The translations under genes and the position numbers were made by a program. Source: Pantoea nemavictus (GTDB taxonomy: Bacteria > Pseudomonadota > Gammaproteobacteria > Enterobacterales > Enterobacteriaceae). Taken from it: a stretch of DNA of 64,000 bases. This document shows, piece by piece, positions 9,809 through 20,586 of this stretch. A model generated the notes under the pieces. The model was not told the origin of the DNA and did no database searches. It saw nothing but the letters and a program-made list of their open reading frames with translations. The first letter of the stretch is position 1; each line of letters begins with the position of its first letter. Where the stretch lies: the NCBI RefSeq assembly GCF_037479095.1, contig NZ_JBBGZW010000001.1:3038001-3102000 (forward strand). The letters are read 5' to 3'.

Positions 9809-10956
9809 AAGCGCTCCGCAGCGGCGTCGAGCGTCGCTTCCTGTTTGGCAAAGCACAGGCGAATCAACTTGTGCGGGAAAGGTTCGGCGCAGAATACCGA
9901 CAGCGGAATCGCCGCCACGCCAACCTCTTTGGTCAGCAGCTGGCAGAAACTGACATCGTCCAGATCGGAAATCGCGCTGTAATCCACTAGCAGGAAGTAG
10001 GTGCCTTCACACGGCAACACCTTGAAACGGCTGGTGGAGAGCGCCTTAATCAGCCGATCGCGGCGTGCGCGATAGAATTCAGACAGCTCGCGATAGTGTT
10101 CGGGCTGTTGGCGCAGCATATCGGCAATCGCCAGCTGTGCCGGTGTATTCACGGAGAAGGTCAAATACTGATGCACTTTGCGGATTTCGGCGCTGAGGGC
10201 GGCGGGTGCGATGCAATAACCGACTTTCCAGCCGGTCATGTGGAAGGTTTTACCAAATGAGGATACCGCAATCGCGCGCTGGCGCAGGTCAGCATGCGCT
10301 AATACGCTGGCGTGCCCCGCTTCGGCGAAGCAGATGTGCTCATAGACTTCATCGCTCAGCACATAGATTTCCTGCTCGGCAATGGCCTGCCAGAGTTCGG
10401 CATAATCACTTTTGCGCCAAACGGTGGCGGAAGGATTGTGCGGCGTATTCAGAATCACCAGGCGGGTTTTGGCGCTTAGCAGGCTGCGGAATGCTGACCA
10501 ATCCACGCGAAATTCAGGGGGTTGTAGCGCAATGCGTTTCAACACGCCGCCGGCGAGCTGAACAGCAGGTGCGTAGCTGTCATAGCTTGGGTCGAAGCAG
10601 ATCACTTCATCACCCTGGCGTACCAGCGCGGTGATCGCCGCATAGAGCGCTTCGGTGGCGCCCGCCGTCACGGTAATGTCGCTGTTAACATCGGGCGAGT
10701 GGCCGTAAAGTTCGGCGGTTTTCTCAACAATCGCCTCACGCAGTGGCAGTGTGCCGATCATCGGTGCATATTGGTTCGCGCCCTGGCTAACGTGATAAGC
10801 CAGACGCTCTTGCAGATAGCGTGGACCGTCGAAGTCGGGAAAGCCCTGCGAGAGATTGATGGCGTTGTGCTGCTGCGCGAGCGCGCTCATTTGCGTAAAA
10901 ATAGTGGTGCCGAGCGCCGGTAGTTTGCTCTCGGGGATCAGGTTGTGCTGCGTCAT
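9796..10956 (-). CDS. ybdL: Methionine aminotransferase (YbdL, MtnE role)
   Basis: Class I/II PLP aminotransferase of 386 residues, nearly collinear with E. coli YbdL. The Schiff-base lysine is Lys236 in SSFGKTFHMTGWKVGY; ILNTPHNPSATVW and SDEVYEH are the other cofactor-contacting motifs. It transaminates 4-methylthio-2-oxobutyrate to methionine, the last salvage step. It is divergent from mtnB, sharing a 130-base promoter region with MetJ boxes, and is followed by the overlapping omega-amidase gene. In E. coli, ybdL is elsewhere; its joining to mtn genes here supports the salvage role. Confidence 0.92.
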   Translation of the reverse strand: MTQHNLIPESKLPALGTTIFTQMSALAQQHNAINLSQGFPDFDGPRYLQERLAYHVSQGANQYAPMIGTLPLREAIVEKTAELYGHSPDVNSDITVTAGATEALYAAITALVRQGDEVICFDPSYDSYAPAVQLAGGVLKRIALQPPEFRVDWSAFRSLLSAKTRLVILNTPHNPSATVWRKSDYAELWQAIAEQEIYVLSDEVYEHICFAEAGHASVLAHADLRQRAIAVSSFGKTFHMTGWKVGYCIAPAALSAEIRKVHQYLTFSVNTPAQLAIADMLRQQPEHYRELSEFYRARRDRLIKALSTSRFKVLPCEGTYFLLVDYSAISDLDDVSFCQLLTKEVGVAAIPLSVFCAEPFPHKLIRLCFAKQEATLDAAAERLCQL

Positions 10957-11041
10957 TATTTGTGGCCTTAAGCGCGAATGTCGTTGCGGAGAAACCCTGT
11001 GTTGCTGCCACTATAAACAGGATGTTAATATTTGGCAATCG

Positions 11042-11057
11042 AGACGCTTAGACGTCT
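11042..11057. promoter_or_regulatory. Tandem MetJ boxes between ybdL and mtnB
   Basis: Two adjacent 8-base met boxes, AGACGCTT and AGACGTCT; the second is the perfect MetJ consensus. They lie 30 bases upstream of the mtnB start in the divergent ybdL-mtnB gap. MetJ with S-adenosylmethionine binds tandem copies of this octamer, so both transcripts are probably repressed when methionine is plentiful. Confidence 0.75.
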
Positions 11058-11086
11058 AAACTAACCTGCGGAGCCTGTATAGCGCT

Positions 11087-11701
11087 ATGACGGATTTTCT
11101 CCCACTGGAACATTTAGTGGCCGCCTGTCACTGGATTGGTGGTAAAGGCTGGGCGCCCGCCACCGGCGGTAATATGTCGGTGCGACAGGATGCGGAATAT
11201 TGCCTGTTGAGTGCGTCCGGCAAAGATAAAGGCAGCCTGACGCGTGATGACTTTATGCAGGTGGAGATCGCCACCAACGCGGTGCCATCGGGGCGCACCC
11301 CATCGGCGGAAACCGGTCTGCATACCTTGATTTATCGTCTCTTCCCCCAGGCTGGCGCGGTATTGCATACCCACAGCGTTAACTCCACCGTGCTGTCGCG
11401 CGTTGAGCAGAGCAATGCACTGCTGCTTAGTGGCTATGAGATGCAAAAAACGCTGGCTGGTCAGCATTCTCATCTCAATACCGTCGCTATTCCGTTGTTC
11501 GATAACGATCAGAATATTGATGCACTGGTCGAGCGTATCGCCGCCTTTGCCGCACACTCGCCGCTGCAATATGGCTTTCTGCTGCGCGGTCACGGTCTGA
11601 CCTGTTGGGGCAAGGACGTGAACGAAGCGCGCCGCCATCTGGAAGGGCTGGAATTCCTGTTTGCTTGTGAACTGCAACGTCGCCTGCTGGAGGCAAAATG
11701 A
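11087..11701 (+). CDS. mtnB: Methylthioribulose-1-phosphate dehydratase
   Basis: Class II aldolase/adducin-fold enzyme of 204 residues. It dehydrates 5-methylthioribulose 1-phosphate to 2,3-diketo-5-methylthiopentyl 1-phosphate. Zinc ligands His94 and His96 are in VLHTHSVNS, a third histidine is in [11 protein letters not shown], and the phosphate-binding TGGNMSVR stretch starts near residue 26. First gene of mtnBCD; its stop overlaps the mtnC start (ATGA). MetJ boxes lie directly upstream. Confidence 0.94.
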   Translation: MTDFLPLEHLVAACHWIGGKGWAPATGGNMSVRQDAEYCLLSASGKDKGSLTRDDFMQVEIATNAVPSGRTPSAETGLHTLIYRLFPQAGAVLHTHSVNSTVLSRVEQSNALLLSGYEMQKTLAGQHSHLNTVAIPLFDNDQNIDALVERIAAFAAHSPLQYGFLLRGHGLTCWGKDVNEARRHLEGLEFLFACELQRRLLEAK

Positions 11702-12381
11702 TCCGCGCCATTGTTACCGATATTGAAGGCACCACCAGTGATATCCAGTTCGTCCACACGGTGCTGTTTCCCTATGCACGTCAGCATTTAGCCGCCTTTG
11801 TGCGCGAGAATGAGGCCGATGCAGGCGTGGCTGCGGCACTCAACGCGGTGCGGGAAGAGTCGGGGAGTGCGCAGGCCTCGCTCGACGAACTCATCACTAC
11901 GCTAATTGGCTATATCGATCAGGATCGTAAGTCGCCGGGCTTGAAGGCGTTGCAAGGCATGATTTGGCGAGCCGGTTACCTTGAGGGCCAGTTTACCGGC
12001 CACCTCTATCCGGATGTGCTGCCAGCTTTGCAGCGCTGGCAGCAGCAGGGCCTTGGCCTGTATGTATATTCCTCGGGATCGATCGCCGCGCAAAAACTGT
12101 TATTTGGTTACAGCGATGAAGGTGATTTAACCTCGCTGTTTAGCGGCTATTTTGATACCGGCGTGGGCGCGAAACGTGAAACGCAGTCGTATCGCAACAT
12201 CGCTGAAAAAATTGGCCTCGCACCCGACGCCATCCTGTTCCTGTCGGATATTCATCAGGAACTGGACGCGGCGGCACAAGCAGGCTGGCACACGGTGCAG
12301 TTAATTCGTGACGCGGCAGATAACGTTAGTCGTCATCATCAGGTAAATGATTTTTCACAGATTAAACCGGAGTCGATTTAA
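11698..12381 (+). CDS. mtnC: Enolase-phosphatase E1
   Basis: HAD-superfamily enzyme of 227 residues that enolises and dephosphorylates diketo-methylthiopentyl phosphate to the acireductone. HAD motif I is [10 protein letters not shown], with the nucleophile Asp8 and the enolase-phosphatase-specific Glu10. [16 protein letters not shown] carries motif II, and [13 protein letters not shown] carries the acidic motif IV. Its start overlaps mtnB and the next gene, mtnD, begins one base after the stop, so the three genes form one operon. Confidence 0.94.
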   Translation: MIRAIVTDIEGTTSDIQFVHTVLFPYARQHLAAFVRENEADAGVAAALNAVREESGSAQASLDELITTLIGYIDQDRKSPGLKALQGMIWRAGYLEGQFTGHLYPDVLPALQRWQQQGLGLYVYSSGSIAAQKLLFGYSDEGDLTSLFSGYFDTGVGAKRETQSYRNIAEKIGLAPDAILFLSDIHQELDAAAQAGWHTVQLIRDAADNVSRHHQVNDFSQIKPESI

Positions 12382-12382
12382 C

Positions 12383-12925
12383 ATGAGTGCATTGACCATT
12401 TTTACCGATACCGAAGCCAATCAGCCGGTGTGGCACAGTACCGATGCAGCAGCGATTCGCGATCGCCTTAACGCTAAAAACGTGCGTTTTGAGCGTTGGG
12501 AAGCGGATCACGATCTGGGCGTTGATCCCGATTCTGAGACGGTGATTAAGGCTTATCAGCATGCGATTGATCGCCTGGTCGCCGAGAAGGGCTATCAAAG
12601 CTGGGACGTGCTGAGCATGCGCGCGGATAATCCGCAGAAAGAGGTGCTGCGCACTAAGTTTCTCAATGAACATACCCACAGCGAAGACGAAGTGCGCTTT
12701 TTCGTTGAAGGTTCAGGACTGTTTTGTCTGCATCTCGATGGCGAGGTTTATCAGATTCTGTGCGAGAAAAATGATCTGATTTCCGTACCTGCGGGCACCG
12801 CGCACTGGTTTGATATGGGCTCTGAGCCGCACTTCACTGCAATTCGTATTTTTGACAATCAGGAAGGCTGGGTGGCGAATTTCACCGGTGACCAGATTGC
12901 CGATGCGTATCCGCGTTTGGCGTGA
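12383..12925 (+). CDS. mtnD: Acireductone dioxygenase
   Basis: Cupin-fold metalloenzyme of 180 residues. The metal ligands are His97, His99, Glu103 ([12 protein letters not shown]) and His141 (TAHWFDMG), one position beyond the Klebsiella enzyme's numbering. With iron it makes 4-methylthio-2-oxobutyrate, the substrate of the YbdL transaminase; with nickel the family makes an off-pathway product. I chose the ATG at 12383, one base after the mtnC stop; the longer open frame overlaps mtnC. Last gene of mtnBCD. Confidence 0.94.
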   Translation: MSALTIFTDTEANQPVWHSTDAAAIRDRLNAKNVRFERWEADHDLGVDPDSETVIKAYQHAIDRLVAEKGYQSWDVLSMRADNPQKEVLRTKFLNEHTHSEDEVRFFVEGSGLFCLHLDGEVYQILCEKNDLISVPAGTAHWFDMGSEPHFTAIRIFDNQEGWVANFTGDQIADAYPRLA

Positions 12926-12962
12926 TTTTGAGTGTGCTTTGCGAGCTAGATTGTGCTCGCTG

Positions 12963-13080
12963 TCCCCCTCCTCGGTCCTCCCCCATAAATGGAGGAGGAT
13001 GACGCTGCTGTATGTCAGTGCTGAAGCTGCATGTGGCAGCGTCTCCTTCCCCCATTTATGGGGGAAGGTCGGGATGGGGG
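12963..13080. repeat. 118-bp nested palindromic intergenic element
   Basis: The two ends are imperfect inverted copies: CCCCCTCCTCGGTCCTCC on the left, and on the right a stretch ending GGAAGGTCGGGATGGGGG. Each arm contains its own hairpin around CCCCCATAAATGG or CCCCCATTTATGGGGG. Inside lies a further perfect pair, GACGCTGC / GCAGCGTC. The element sits between the convergent mtnD and mtnA genes. It looks like a small non-coding mobile or extragenic repeat and could act as a terminator. Confidence 0.7.
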
Positions 13081-13104
13081 ACTGCCAGCACAATCCAGCC
13101 TACC

Positions 13105-14124
13105 TCAAGGCAAAAATATCCCTTCCTGAACCTGTGCAGGTGTCACCACTCCGGTATCCAGCACCCAACCGCTAATCAGCGCCGCAGGCGTTACATCAAA
13201 CGCTGGGTTATATACCGCTGCATTTTCGGGCGCCCACTGCACGCTGCCAAAACTGCCTGACACGCCGGTCACTTCGCTGGCGGCGCGTTGTTCAATCGGT
13301 ATCGCGGCGCCATTAGGGCACAGACGATCAAGCGTAGTATGCGGTGCTGCCACATAAAACGGAATGCCGTGATACTGCGCCAGCACGGCCAGGCTGTATG
13401 TACCAATCTTGTTTGCTACATCGCCATTGGCGGCGATGCGATCTGCACCGACCCAAATGGCATCTACCGCGCCGCGCGCCATTAAGCTGGCGGCCATCGA
13501 ATCAGTAATCAACTGGTAGGGAATGTTGAGCTCACCGAGTTCCCATGCGGTTAAACGGCCGCCTTGCAGCAGCGGTCGGGTTTCATCAACCCAGACATTT
13601 TTCACCAAACCTTGCTGATGGGCATAGGCGATCACGCCCAGCGCGGTGCCCACCCCCGCTGTCGCCAGACCGCCGGTATTACAATGGGTTAGCAACTGGC
13701 TGCCCGGTTTCACTAGCGCGCTACCGGCGCGGGCGATGTTGTCACACAGCTGTTTATCTTCGGCCACCAGCCGCAGCGCCTCAGCGCTTAACGCTGCGAC
13801 AAAATCGTTCTCCGCCAGCGCCACTTTCATGCGATCCAGGTTATTCATCAGGTTCACCGCCGTTGGGCGGGCGGCACGCAGAACCTCCAGAGCGGCAGCT
13901 AATTCCACCTGCGTTGTCCCCTGTTCGCCAAGCAGCGCCAGCAGCAAACTGGCGGAGAGGCCAATCAGCGGGGCACCGCGCACGCGCAGGGCATGAATAT
14001 GCTCAACCAGCTGCGCAACGCTGTGCGCAGGCAGCCAGTTTTGCTGTTGTGGTAGTGCCTGCTGGTCAAGGATCCACAGCTGGTTATCGCGGACCTCAAG
14101 GCTGGTGGTTCGAAGTGTTTGCAT
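13105..14124 (-). CDS. mtnA: Methylthioribose-1-phosphate isomerase
   Basis: eIF2B-alpha-like isomerase of 339 residues converting 5-methylthioribose 1-phosphate to methylthioribulose 1-phosphate, the substrate of MtnB. Catalytic residues are Cys148 in [14 protein letters not shown] and Asp228 in [13 protein letters not shown]. The N-terminal RVRGAPLIG motif is also present. The gene is divergent from mtnK across a 105-base region containing MetJ boxes and convergent with mtnBCD. Confidence 0.95.
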   Translation of the reverse strand: MQTLRTTSLEVRDNQLWILDQQALPQQQNWLPAHSVAQLVEHIHALRVRGAPLIGLSASLLLALLGEQGTTQVELAAALEVLRAARPTAVNLMNNLDRMKVALAENDFVAALSAEALRLVAEDKQLCDNIARAGSALVKPGSQLLTHCNTGGLATAGVGTALGVIAYAHQQGLVKNVWVDETRPLLQGGRLTAWELGELNIPYQLITDSMAASLMARGAVDAIWVGADRIAANGDVANKIGTYSLAVLAQYHGIPFYVAAPHTTLDRLCPNGAAIPIEQRAASEVTGVSGSFGSVQWAPENAAVYNPAFDVTPAALISGWVLDTGVVTPAQVQEGIFLP

Positions 14125-14176
14125 TGTGTGAAATCCCTGTTGCCTTAATGCTGGCTATTGTGCCAACATGCGTAAC

Positions 14177-14200
14177 GGATGTATAGACGTCTGAACGGCT
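14177..14200. promoter_or_regulatory. MetJ box array between mtnA and mtnK
   Basis: A perfect MetJ octamer AGACGTCT at 14185-14192 is flanked in register by GGATGTAT and GAACGGCT, each matching the consensus at five of eight positions. It lies in the divergent mtnA-mtnK promoter region, so the same regulator probably controls both sides. Confidence 0.7.
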
Positions 14201-14229
14201 TATTACTGTCGAAACACGAGGAAAAAGCA

Positions 14230-15429
14230 ATGTCGCAATACCGTACGTTCACCGCTGCCGATGCTGTGGAATATGCTAAAAAATTTGGCAGCGTGGACGA
14301 TCCGTCAGCGCTGGTGAGCGCCGAGGAGATCGGTGACGGCAATCTCAACCTGGTGTTTAAAATCTTCGACAACCAAGGCCGCAGCCGCGTAGTGGTAAAA
14401 CAGGCGCTGCCGTATGTGCGTTGTGTGGGCGAATCCTGGCCGCTCACGCTCGATCGCGCACGGCTGGAAGCGCAAACGCTGATTGAGCACTACAAACATT
14501 GCCCACAGCACACCGTTAACGTCACCCATTACGATGCAGGATTAGCGGTAATGGTGATGGAAGATCTCTCCACTCATCGTATCTGGCGTAGCGAGCTGGT
14601 GAACGGCGCTTACTATCCACAAGCAGGGCGCCAGCTGGGGGAGTATCTGGCGCAGACGCTGTTCCATACTTCTGATTTTTTCCTGCATCCGCACCGGAAA
14701 AAAGCCGAAGTAGCGCGTTTCATTAATCCGGAAATGTGTGAAATCACAGAAGACTTGTTCTTCAACGATCCTTTTATTGACCACGAGCGCAACAAGTATC
14801 CTGCCGCGCTGGAGTCGCTGGTGGTCAGCCTGCGCAGCGATGATGCATTAAAAATTGCTGTTGCAGGCCTCAAGCACCGCTTCTTTGCCGATGCCGAAGC
14901 TCTCCTGCACGGCGACGTGCACAGCGGCTCCATCTTTGTGGCGGATGGCAGCCTGAAAGTCATTGATGCAGAGTTCGGCTATTTCGGGCCGATTGGTTTT
15001 GATGTCGGCAGCGCGATTGGCAACCTGCTGATTAACTACTGCTGCTTGCCGGGCCTGCTGGCACCGCGTGAAGCGGCAGAAGGGCGCGAACGTCGTCTTA
15101 GTGATGTGCAGGATGTCTGTAACCAATTTGCCAATCGTTTCCTTGAGCTGGCCAAAGCGAAAACCAGTGATGTGGCGCTGGCCTATCCGGGCTATGCCGA
15201 ATCCTTCCTGCGTAAGGTATGGCGCGATACCATTGGTTACTGCGGGACTGAATTGATTCGTCGTACCGTGGGGATGTCGCATGTCGCGGACTTTAAACAG
15301 ATTAACGATGACACGATGCGCACCGAGTGCATTCGCAGCTGTATAACGCTAGGACGTACGCTGATTTTGGCTGCCGATCATGTTGCCGATGTTGACGCAT
15401 TAATTGCGCGCATTCGGCAGGCGGGATAA
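14230..15429 (+). CDS. mtnK: 5-Methylthioribose kinase
   Basis: Protein of 399 residues with the APH-like kinase fold. It phosphorylates 5-methylthioribose at C1, the entry step of the bacterial salvage route. The catalytic loop is [13 protein letters not shown] and the metal-binding motif is [11 protein letters not shown]. The ATG at 14230 follows GAGGAAAAAGC; an earlier in-frame codon lies within the MetJ region and is not used. Presence of a kinase implies that methylthioribose is the intermediate, so a nucleosidase elsewhere or an importer should supply it. Confidence 0.94.
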   Translation: MSQYRTFTAADAVEYAKKFGSVDDPSALVSAEEIGDGNLNLVFKIFDNQGRSRVVVKQALPYVRCVGESWPLTLDRARLEAQTLIEHYKHCPQHTVNVTHYDAGLAVMVMEDLSTHRIWRSELVNGAYYPQAGRQLGEYLAQTLFHTSDFFLHPHRKKAEVARFINPEMCEITEDLFFNDPFIDHERNKYPAALESLVVSLRSDDALKIAVAGLKHRFFADAEALLHGDVHSGSIFVADGSLKVIDAEFGYFGPIGFDVGSAIGNLLINYCCLPGLLAPREAAEGRERRLSDVQDVCNQFANRFLELAKAKTSDVALAYPGYAESFLRKVWRDTIGYCGTELIRRTVGMSHVADFKQINDDTMRTECIRSCITLGRTLILAADHVADVDALIARIRQAG

Positions 15430-15441
15430 AGCGATCGCCAT

Positions 15442-15470
15442 AAAAAAAGCCTCCGCATGGAGGCTTTTTT
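15442..15470. terminator. Bidirectional terminator between mtnK and fadE
   Basis: Stem AAAGCCTCC / GGAGGCTTT with loop GCAT, preceded by an A-run and followed by a T-run. It serves convergent mtnK (plus) and fadE (minus). Confidence 0.85.
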
Positions 15471-15473
15471 ATT

Positions 15474-17918
15474 TTATGCCGCTTCGCTGGTGCGCGAACG
15501 GGGTTTACTCTGCGGCTTTGGCACCGCCAGCGCTTCCGGCGCAAAGTCATCGACATTGATGGCTTTCAGGCGACTGGCTTCGGCGCGAATCAGCACTTGT
15601 GCTTCGCTTTCATCAATCCAACCCTCCTGCAAAGCACGCTGCGCCAGCGCATCCAGTCGGGTGAACGACAGGTGTTTTTTCTGCTGCTGGCACAGACGAT
15701 CGTGAATCACTTCTGCTGCCATCACATCCTGCAACGCTTGCTCCAGTTGACCCGCCGGATTGTGCGCGCTCGGTGCCAGATACTGACCGCGACCTAAACG
15801 GGTGCGCGTGGCGGAGGGCAGCTGCAGCAGTTTCGCCAACTGGTGATCGAGCTTGTCAGACGGCGCTGGGCAATGATGTCCACCCGCGAAGATCACCAGA
15901 CGCAGCGCGCCGGCAACCAGGCGATTTGGGAAGTTGCGCAGTAGATCATCCATCGCCACTTCGGCCTGATGCAAGGCATCCTGCACGCCCCAATGCACCA
16001 GCGGCAAGTCGGCGGCATTACGGCCTTCATCGTCATAGCGTTTCAGCGTGGCCGAGGCGAGATACATCTGGCTCAGTACATCGCCAAGGCGCGCGGAGAT
16101 GCGTTCGCGACGCTTCAGGCTGCCGCCCAATACCGCCATCGATACATCCGACAGCAGCGCGAGGTTGGCGCTTAAACGGTTGAGATGCTGATAGTAGCGG
16201 CGCGTGGCATCGCGGGTCGGCGTGGCGCTGGTGCGGCCGCCGGTTAAGCCCAGCCACAGGCTACGTACTTTGTTACTGCCGACGTGGCCGATGTGGCTGA
16301 ACAGCGCGCGGTCAAAGGTCACCAAATCGTTTTTCGCTGCGGCATTCATCTCTTCCAGTACCCACGGATGGCAGCGGATGGCGCCCTGGCCGAAGATGAT
16401 CATGCTGCGCGTCAGAATATTCGCGCCTTCCACAGTGATAGCGATGGGAGCGCCCTGATAAGCTCGCGCTAGGAAGTTATTTTCGCCGAGCATAATCCCT
16501 TTACCGCCGGCAATATCCATCGCATCGATAATGGTGCGCTGGCCGCGATGGGTGCAGTGATACTTCACAATCGCCGACAGCACCGCCGGTTTTTCTCCCA
16601 GCATAATGCCGCTGGTGATCAGCGTAGCCGCGGCGTCCATCACATAAGCATTACCGGCAATGCGCGCCAGCGGTTCTTCAATCCCTTCCATTTTACCGAT
16701 GGAGACTTTGAACTGACGACGAATATGCGCATAGGCACCGGTTGCCAGCGCAATACTTTTCACGCTGCCGGTTGAGTTCGAAGGCAGTGTAATGCCGCGA
16801 CCCACTGACAGGCACTCCACCAGCATGCGCCAGCCTTGACCGGCCATCGACGGGCCGCCAATGATGAAATCAATCGGCACAAATATGTCTTTACCGCGCG
16901 TTGGACCATTCTGGAACGGCACGTTAAGCGGGAAGTGGCGCTGACCAATCTCCACGCCAGGCGTGTGGGTCGGAATCAGCGCGCAGGTGATGCCGAGCTC
17001 TTCAGTATTGCCCAGCAGATGATCCGGGTCGGAAAGTTTAAATGCCAGGCCAAGCACGGTGGCAATCGGTGCCAGCGTGATATAGCGCTTGTTCCAGGTG
17101 AGACGCATGCCCAGCACCTGCTTACCTTGCCACTCGCCCATGCACACTACGCCGGTATCGGGAATCGCCCCGGCATCGGAACCCGCTTCCGGGCTGGTCA
17201 ACGCAAAGCAGGGAATCTCATCACCGCGTGCCAGACGCGGCAAGTAGTGATCTTTCTGTTCGTCGGTGCCGTAATGCTGCAGCAGTTCGCCTGGGCCAAG
17301 CGAGTTCGGTACGCCAACGGTGATCGCCAGAATGCCGGAGACGCCGGCCAGTTTCTGCAGCACGCGTGCTTGCGCATAGGCTGAGAACTCCAGGCCGCCA
17401 TACTCTTTCTTAATGATCATGGCGAAGAAGCGATGCTGCTTGAGATAGGCCCACAGCTCCGGCGGCAGATCGGCCATTTCATGGGTGATTTCGAAGTCGT
17501 TCGCCATGCGGCACGCTTCTTCTACTGGACCATCAATAAAGGCTTGTTCCTCTTCCGTCAGACGCGGTTGCGGATAGTTGTGCAGCTTCTGCCAGTCCGG
17601 TTTACCGCGGAACAGATCGCCTTCCCACCAGGTGGTGCCTGCATCAATCGCCTCCTTTTCAGTGCGCGACATCGGCGGCATCACTTTCTGGAAGCTGCGC
17701 AGTGCCGGCTTGGAGAACAGGCTGCGGCGCATCACTGGCAGATTAAACGGCAGCAGAATGATCGCCAGCGGGACCAGCAGCCACGGCGTCCACACGCCAG
17801 CGGCCGCCAGCGCGCCGGTCCACAGCAGCAAAATCACGCTGCTGAGCAGCAGAGAGATTTGGTGATAGAACAAGACGCTAAGCAAAATTAGCGTCGCAAT
17901 GATTGAGGCAACCAACAT
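15474..17918 (-). CDS. fadE: Acyl-CoA dehydrogenase FadE
   Basis: Membrane-associated flavin acyl-CoA dehydrogenase that starts each beta-oxidation cycle. From the chosen ATG (codon end 17918) it has 814 residues, the same as E. coli FadE, and aligns from the first residue. That ATG has GGAG nine bases upstream, while the ATG five codons earlier lacks a good site. Two N-terminal hydrophobic helices anchor it, followed by the dehydrogenase domains ([33 protein letters not shown]) and the long C-terminal extension of this family. A FadR-type palindrome lies 23-39 bases upstream of the start. Confidence 0.96.
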   Translation of the reverse strand: MLVASIIATLILLSVLFYHQISLLLSSVILLLWTGALAAAGVWTPWLLVPLAIILLPFNLPVMRRSLFSKPALRSFQKVMPPMSRTEKEAIDAGTTWWEGDLFRGKPDWQKLHNYPQPRLTEEEQAFIDGPVEEACRMANDFEITHEMADLPPELWAYLKQHRFFAMIIKKEYGGLEFSAYAQARVLQKLAGVSGILAITVGVPNSLGPGELLQHYGTDEQKDHYLPRLARGDEIPCFALTSPEAGSDAGAIPDTGVVCMGEWQGKQVLGMRLTWNKRYITLAPIATVLGLAFKLSDPDHLLGNTEELGITCALIPTHTPGVEIGQRHFPLNVPFQNGPTRGKDIFVPIDFIIGGPSMAGQGWRMLVECLSVGRGITLPSNSTGSVKSIALATGAYAHIRRQFKVSIGKMEGIEEPLARIAGNAYVMDAAATLITSGIMLGEKPAVLSAIVKYHCTHRGQRTIIDAMDIAGGKGIMLGENNFLARAYQGAPIAITVEGANILTRSMIIFGQGAIRCHPWVLEEMNAAAKNDLVTFDRALFSHIGHVGSNKVRSLWLGLTGGRTSATPTRDATRRYYQHLNRLSANLALLSDVSMAVLGGSLKRRERISARLGDVLSQMYLASATLKRYDDEGRNAADLPLVHWGVQDALHQAEVAMDDLLRNFPNRLVAGALRLVIFAGGHHCPAPSDKLDHQLAKLLQLPSATRTRLGRGQYLAPSAHNPAGQLEQALQDVMAAEVIHDRLCQQQKKHLSFTRLDALAQRALQEGWIDESEAQVLIRAEASRLKAINVDDFAPEALAVPKPQSKPRSRTSEAA

Positions 17919-17940
17919 AATGAACCACTCCATAAGTAGT

Positions 17941-17957
17941 AAGAGGTCTGACCTGTT
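17941..17957. promoter_or_regulatory. FadR operator upstream of fadE
   Basis: AAGAGGTCTGACCTGTT contains the palindromic core AGGTCTGACCT, matching the FadR site pattern TGGTCNGACCA except at the outermost bases. The position just upstream of fadE agrees with known FadR repression in E. coli. Confidence 0.65.
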
Positions 17958-18162
17958 ATGGGTGTAGGTTTAGAATATGGGGCAAAATTTATCAATCTGT
18001 TTACATCGCAATTACAACACATCTCACAAATTCATTGCGCGAACGGCAACAGCTGCCAAACTTCCTCAACAGGTCGCGCTTTTCCTGATGGCGGGCGCTT
18101 TGCGGCTTAGTCCCATTCCGTTAAACTTGCTGCGTCAATCTTTCCTCTAAAAGGACATCCCT

Positions 18163-18744
18163 ATGTACCAGGACATTATTCGCTCAGAGCTCAATGAAGC
18201 AGCCGATACGCTCAACAACTTCCTGAGTGATGAAGCTAACATTCACGCGATTCAGCGCGCTGCGGTTCTGCTGGCCGACAGCTTTAAAGCGGGCGGCAAA
18301 GTGCTTTCCTGCGGTAACGGCGGCTCGCACTGCGATGCCATGCATTTTGCTGAAGAGCTGACTGGGCGCTACCGTGAAAACCGTCCTGGCTACCCGGCGA
18401 TTGCCATTTCTGATGTCAGCCATCTCTCCTGCGTGAGCAACGATTTTGGCTACGATTACGTGTTCTCGCGCTATATCGAAGCGGTGGGTCGCGAAGGCGA
18501 TGTGCTGCTGGGTCTGTCCACGTCAGGTAACTCTGCCAACATCATCAAAGCCGTTGAAGCCGCGCGCGCGAAAGGGATGAAAGTGATCACGCTGACCGGC
18601 AAAGATGGCGGCAAAATGGCGGGATCGGCGGATATCGAAATTCGTGTGCCACATTTTGGCTATGCCGACCGCATTCAGGAGATCCACATTAAAGTGATTC
18701 ATATCCTGATGTTGCTGATCGAAAAAGAGATGGTTAAGTCATGA
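18163..18744 (+). CDS. gmhA: Sedoheptulose 7-phosphate isomerase (phosphoheptose isomerase)
   Basis: SIS-domain enzyme of 193 residues (E. coli GmhA/LpcA has 192). It makes D-glycero-D-manno-heptose 7-phosphate, the first step of heptose synthesis for the lipopolysaccharide inner core. Conserved stretches include [21 protein letters not shown] and [16 protein letters not shown]. The gene is divergent from fadE and followed by yafJ after 48 bases containing a CTCGCC/GGCGAG hairpin, the same order as in E. coli. Confidence 0.96.
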   Translation: MYQDIIRSELNEAADTLNNFLSDEANIHAIQRAAVLLADSFKAGGKVLSCGNGGSHCDAMHFAEELTGRYRENRPGYPAIAISDVSHLSCVSNDFGYDYVFSRYIEAVGREGDVLLGLSTSGNSANIIKAVEAARAKGMKVITLTGKDGGKMAGSADIEIRVPHFGYADRIQEIHIKVIHILMLLIEKEMVKS

Positions 18745-18792
18745 TGTGTTCCTCTCGCCGCTGGCGAGGGGTGCTAACCTAAGGCGGTTGCT

Positions 18793-19560
18793 ATGTGCGA
18801 ATTGCTCGGGATGAGCGCCAATGTCCCAACGGACATCTGTTTCAGTTTTACGGGTCTGGTGCAGCGTGGCGGTGGAACCGGGCCGCACAAAGATGGCTGG
18901 GGCATTACCTTTTACGAAGGCAAAGGGTGCCGCACTTTCAAAGATCCGCAGCCAAGCTATAACTCACCGATTGCCCGATTAGTGCAGGAATACCCGATCA
19001 AATCGCATTCGGTAGTGGCACATATTCGCCAGGCGAATCGCGGTGAAGTGTCGCTGGAAAATACCCATCCGTTCACGCGTGAACTGTGGGGCCGTAACTG
19101 GACATACGCGCACAACGGACAGCTTAAAGGGTATCGCCAGTTGGACACCGGGCCTTTTCGTCCCATCGGTGAAACCGACAGCGAAAAAGCCTTCTGCTGG
19201 ATTCTGCATAAACTTACCGAGCGCTATCCGCGCACGCCGGGCAACTGGCCGGCAGTTTTCCGCTACATCGCCGAGCTGGCAGCAGAAATGCGTGAGAAGG
19301 GCGTGTTCAACATGCTGTTGTCGGATGGTCGCTATCTGATGGCGTTCTGTTCGACCAATCTCTACTGGATTACGCGTCGTGCACCGTTTGGCAAAGCGAC
19401 ACTGCTCGATCAGGATGTGGAGATTGATTTTCAGCAGCAGACTACGCCGCAGGATGTGGTGACGGTGATTGCTACGCAACCGCTAACCGGTAATGAAACC
19501 TGGCACCGGATAGTGCCAGGCGAATGGGCATTATTTTGCCTGGGTGAGCGCCAGGAATGA
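18793..19560 (+). CDS. yafJ: Class II glutamine amidotransferase YafJ
   Basis: Protein of 255 residues with an N-terminal nucleophile glutaminase domain. Cys2 ([10 protein letters not shown]) becomes the catalytic N-terminal cysteine after methionine removal. [18 protein letters not shown] and YAHNGQLKG are the glutamine-binding motifs. No acceptor domain is fused, so the physiological reaction is unknown, as for E. coli YafJ. Its 3' end overlaps the convergent yafK gene by 30 bases. Confidence 0.92.
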   Translation: MCELLGMSANVPTDICFSFTGLVQRGGGTGPHKDGWGITFYEGKGCRTFKDPQPSYNSPIARLVQEYPIKSHSVVAHIRQANRGEVSLENTHPFTRELWGRNWTYAHNGQLKGYRQLDTGPFRPIGETDSEKAFCWILHKLTERYPRTPGNWPAVFRYIAELAAEMREKGVFNMLLSDGRYLMAFCSTNLYWITRRAPFGKATLLDQDVEIDFQQQTTPQDVVTVIATQPLTGNETWHRIVPGEWALFCLGERQE

Positions 19561-20274
19561 TTTCGAGGCAGCATCCGGTGTTGAAATCACCGGGGTGCTG
19601 TTCACCGCATATTGGCCGGTTGCCGTTACGTTAACCGTTGGCGGCACACGGTACTTCACAAAGTAGGCATAGCCCGGCTGCAGTTCACGCCAGAAGTTAA
19701 TGTAGGTCGAATATTTATGACGCTGCATGTTGCTGTCTGTCATGCGGAACGGATAGATATTGACCTGAATCTCCTGCTGACCATTACGCAGCGCGGCGTT
19801 GGTAAAGGCGAAGATCTCATCCATCGATGCATCGGTCATCGCGTAGCAGCCAACTGACACGCAATCACCGTGAATCATTAAATAGTTACCGTCATAGCCT
19901 TTAGCGCGATCGTACTGGTTAGGAAAACCGGTATTAATGGCGCGATAGAAACGGCTATCTGGTTTTAACTGGTTCAGCTTAACGTTATAAAAGCCTTCGG
20001 GACTTTTGAAATCGCCCTGACGACGTTTCGGTCCTAAGCCGCCAGAGAAATTACAGATGCGATAGCTGTCCAGCAGACGATATTCATTACCGATTTTGCC
20101 GTACAGTTCCAGCGTACGCTCTTCCTTGAAAATCTGAATAAATACAGGTGTACCAATTAATTGTTTCTTTAACTCTTTGCTCACCGGAGCCAGCGGTTGC
20201 GCAGGCTCAGGGTTAATTGCCCAGCTAAGGACCGGCATAAGAATCATCGCAATCAATAATGCGATTCTGCCCAT
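19531..20274 (-). CDS. yafK: YkuD-fold peptidoglycan-Lpp amidohydrolase YafK (DpaA)
   Basis: Exported protein of 247 residues. A signal peptide covers roughly residues 1-19, then an L,D-transpeptidase (YkuD) catalytic domain with the motif [14 protein letters not shown] carrying the active-site histidine and cysteine. E. coli YafK/DpaA/LdtF detaches Braun lipoprotein from peptidoglycan rather than forming cross-links; this close relative with matching gene context probably does the same in the periplasm. It overlaps yafJ tail-to-tail. Confidence 0.9.
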   Translation of the reverse strand: MGRIALLIAMILMPVLSWAINPEPAQPLAPVSKELKKQLIGTPVFIQIFKEERTLELYGKIGNEYRLLDSYRICNFSGGLGPKRRQGDFKSPEGFYNVKLNQLKPDSRFYRAINTGFPNQYDRAKGYDGNYLMIHGDCVSVGCYAMTDASMDEIFAFTNAALRNGQQEIQVNIYPFRMTDSNMQRHKYSTYINFWRELQPGYAYFVKYRVPPTVNVTATGQYAVNSTPVISTPDAASKSFLALTQAK

Positions 20275-20586
20275 TCTGTAGATACCTTGATGTGAAGAGA
20301 GATGATGACGCTAAGCGTCCGGGTATTGCATTATCGGAAATATCCGCTATCGCAGCGCAACATTAACATTGTCTGGCTTTTAATCAAGCCAGTGTCCGAG
20401 AAAATGGCGCGTTCCTAAAAGGAATACGACCAGAAATTTGTAAACTTTAATTTGTTGATCAGAAAGTTCGCTTTTTTTCCTGGTTTTTAAAACGCCTTAA
20501 TCCTGATGATAAACAAGACGCGTTCTGGCTGTTAACGGAATCCGTCTGCCTATACTGCGCCGGTCAATTTCATCAGGTAATAATCC
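20275..20586. other. 312-base intergenic region, yafK / FkbM gene
   Basis: Divergent, AT-rich gap. It contains a perfect 7-bp hairpin CTGGCTT-N6-AAGCCAG at 20373-20392 and a TATACT hexamer at about 20551 that could be the -10 of the methyltransferase promoter. No plausible gene is seen. Confidence 0.5.
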
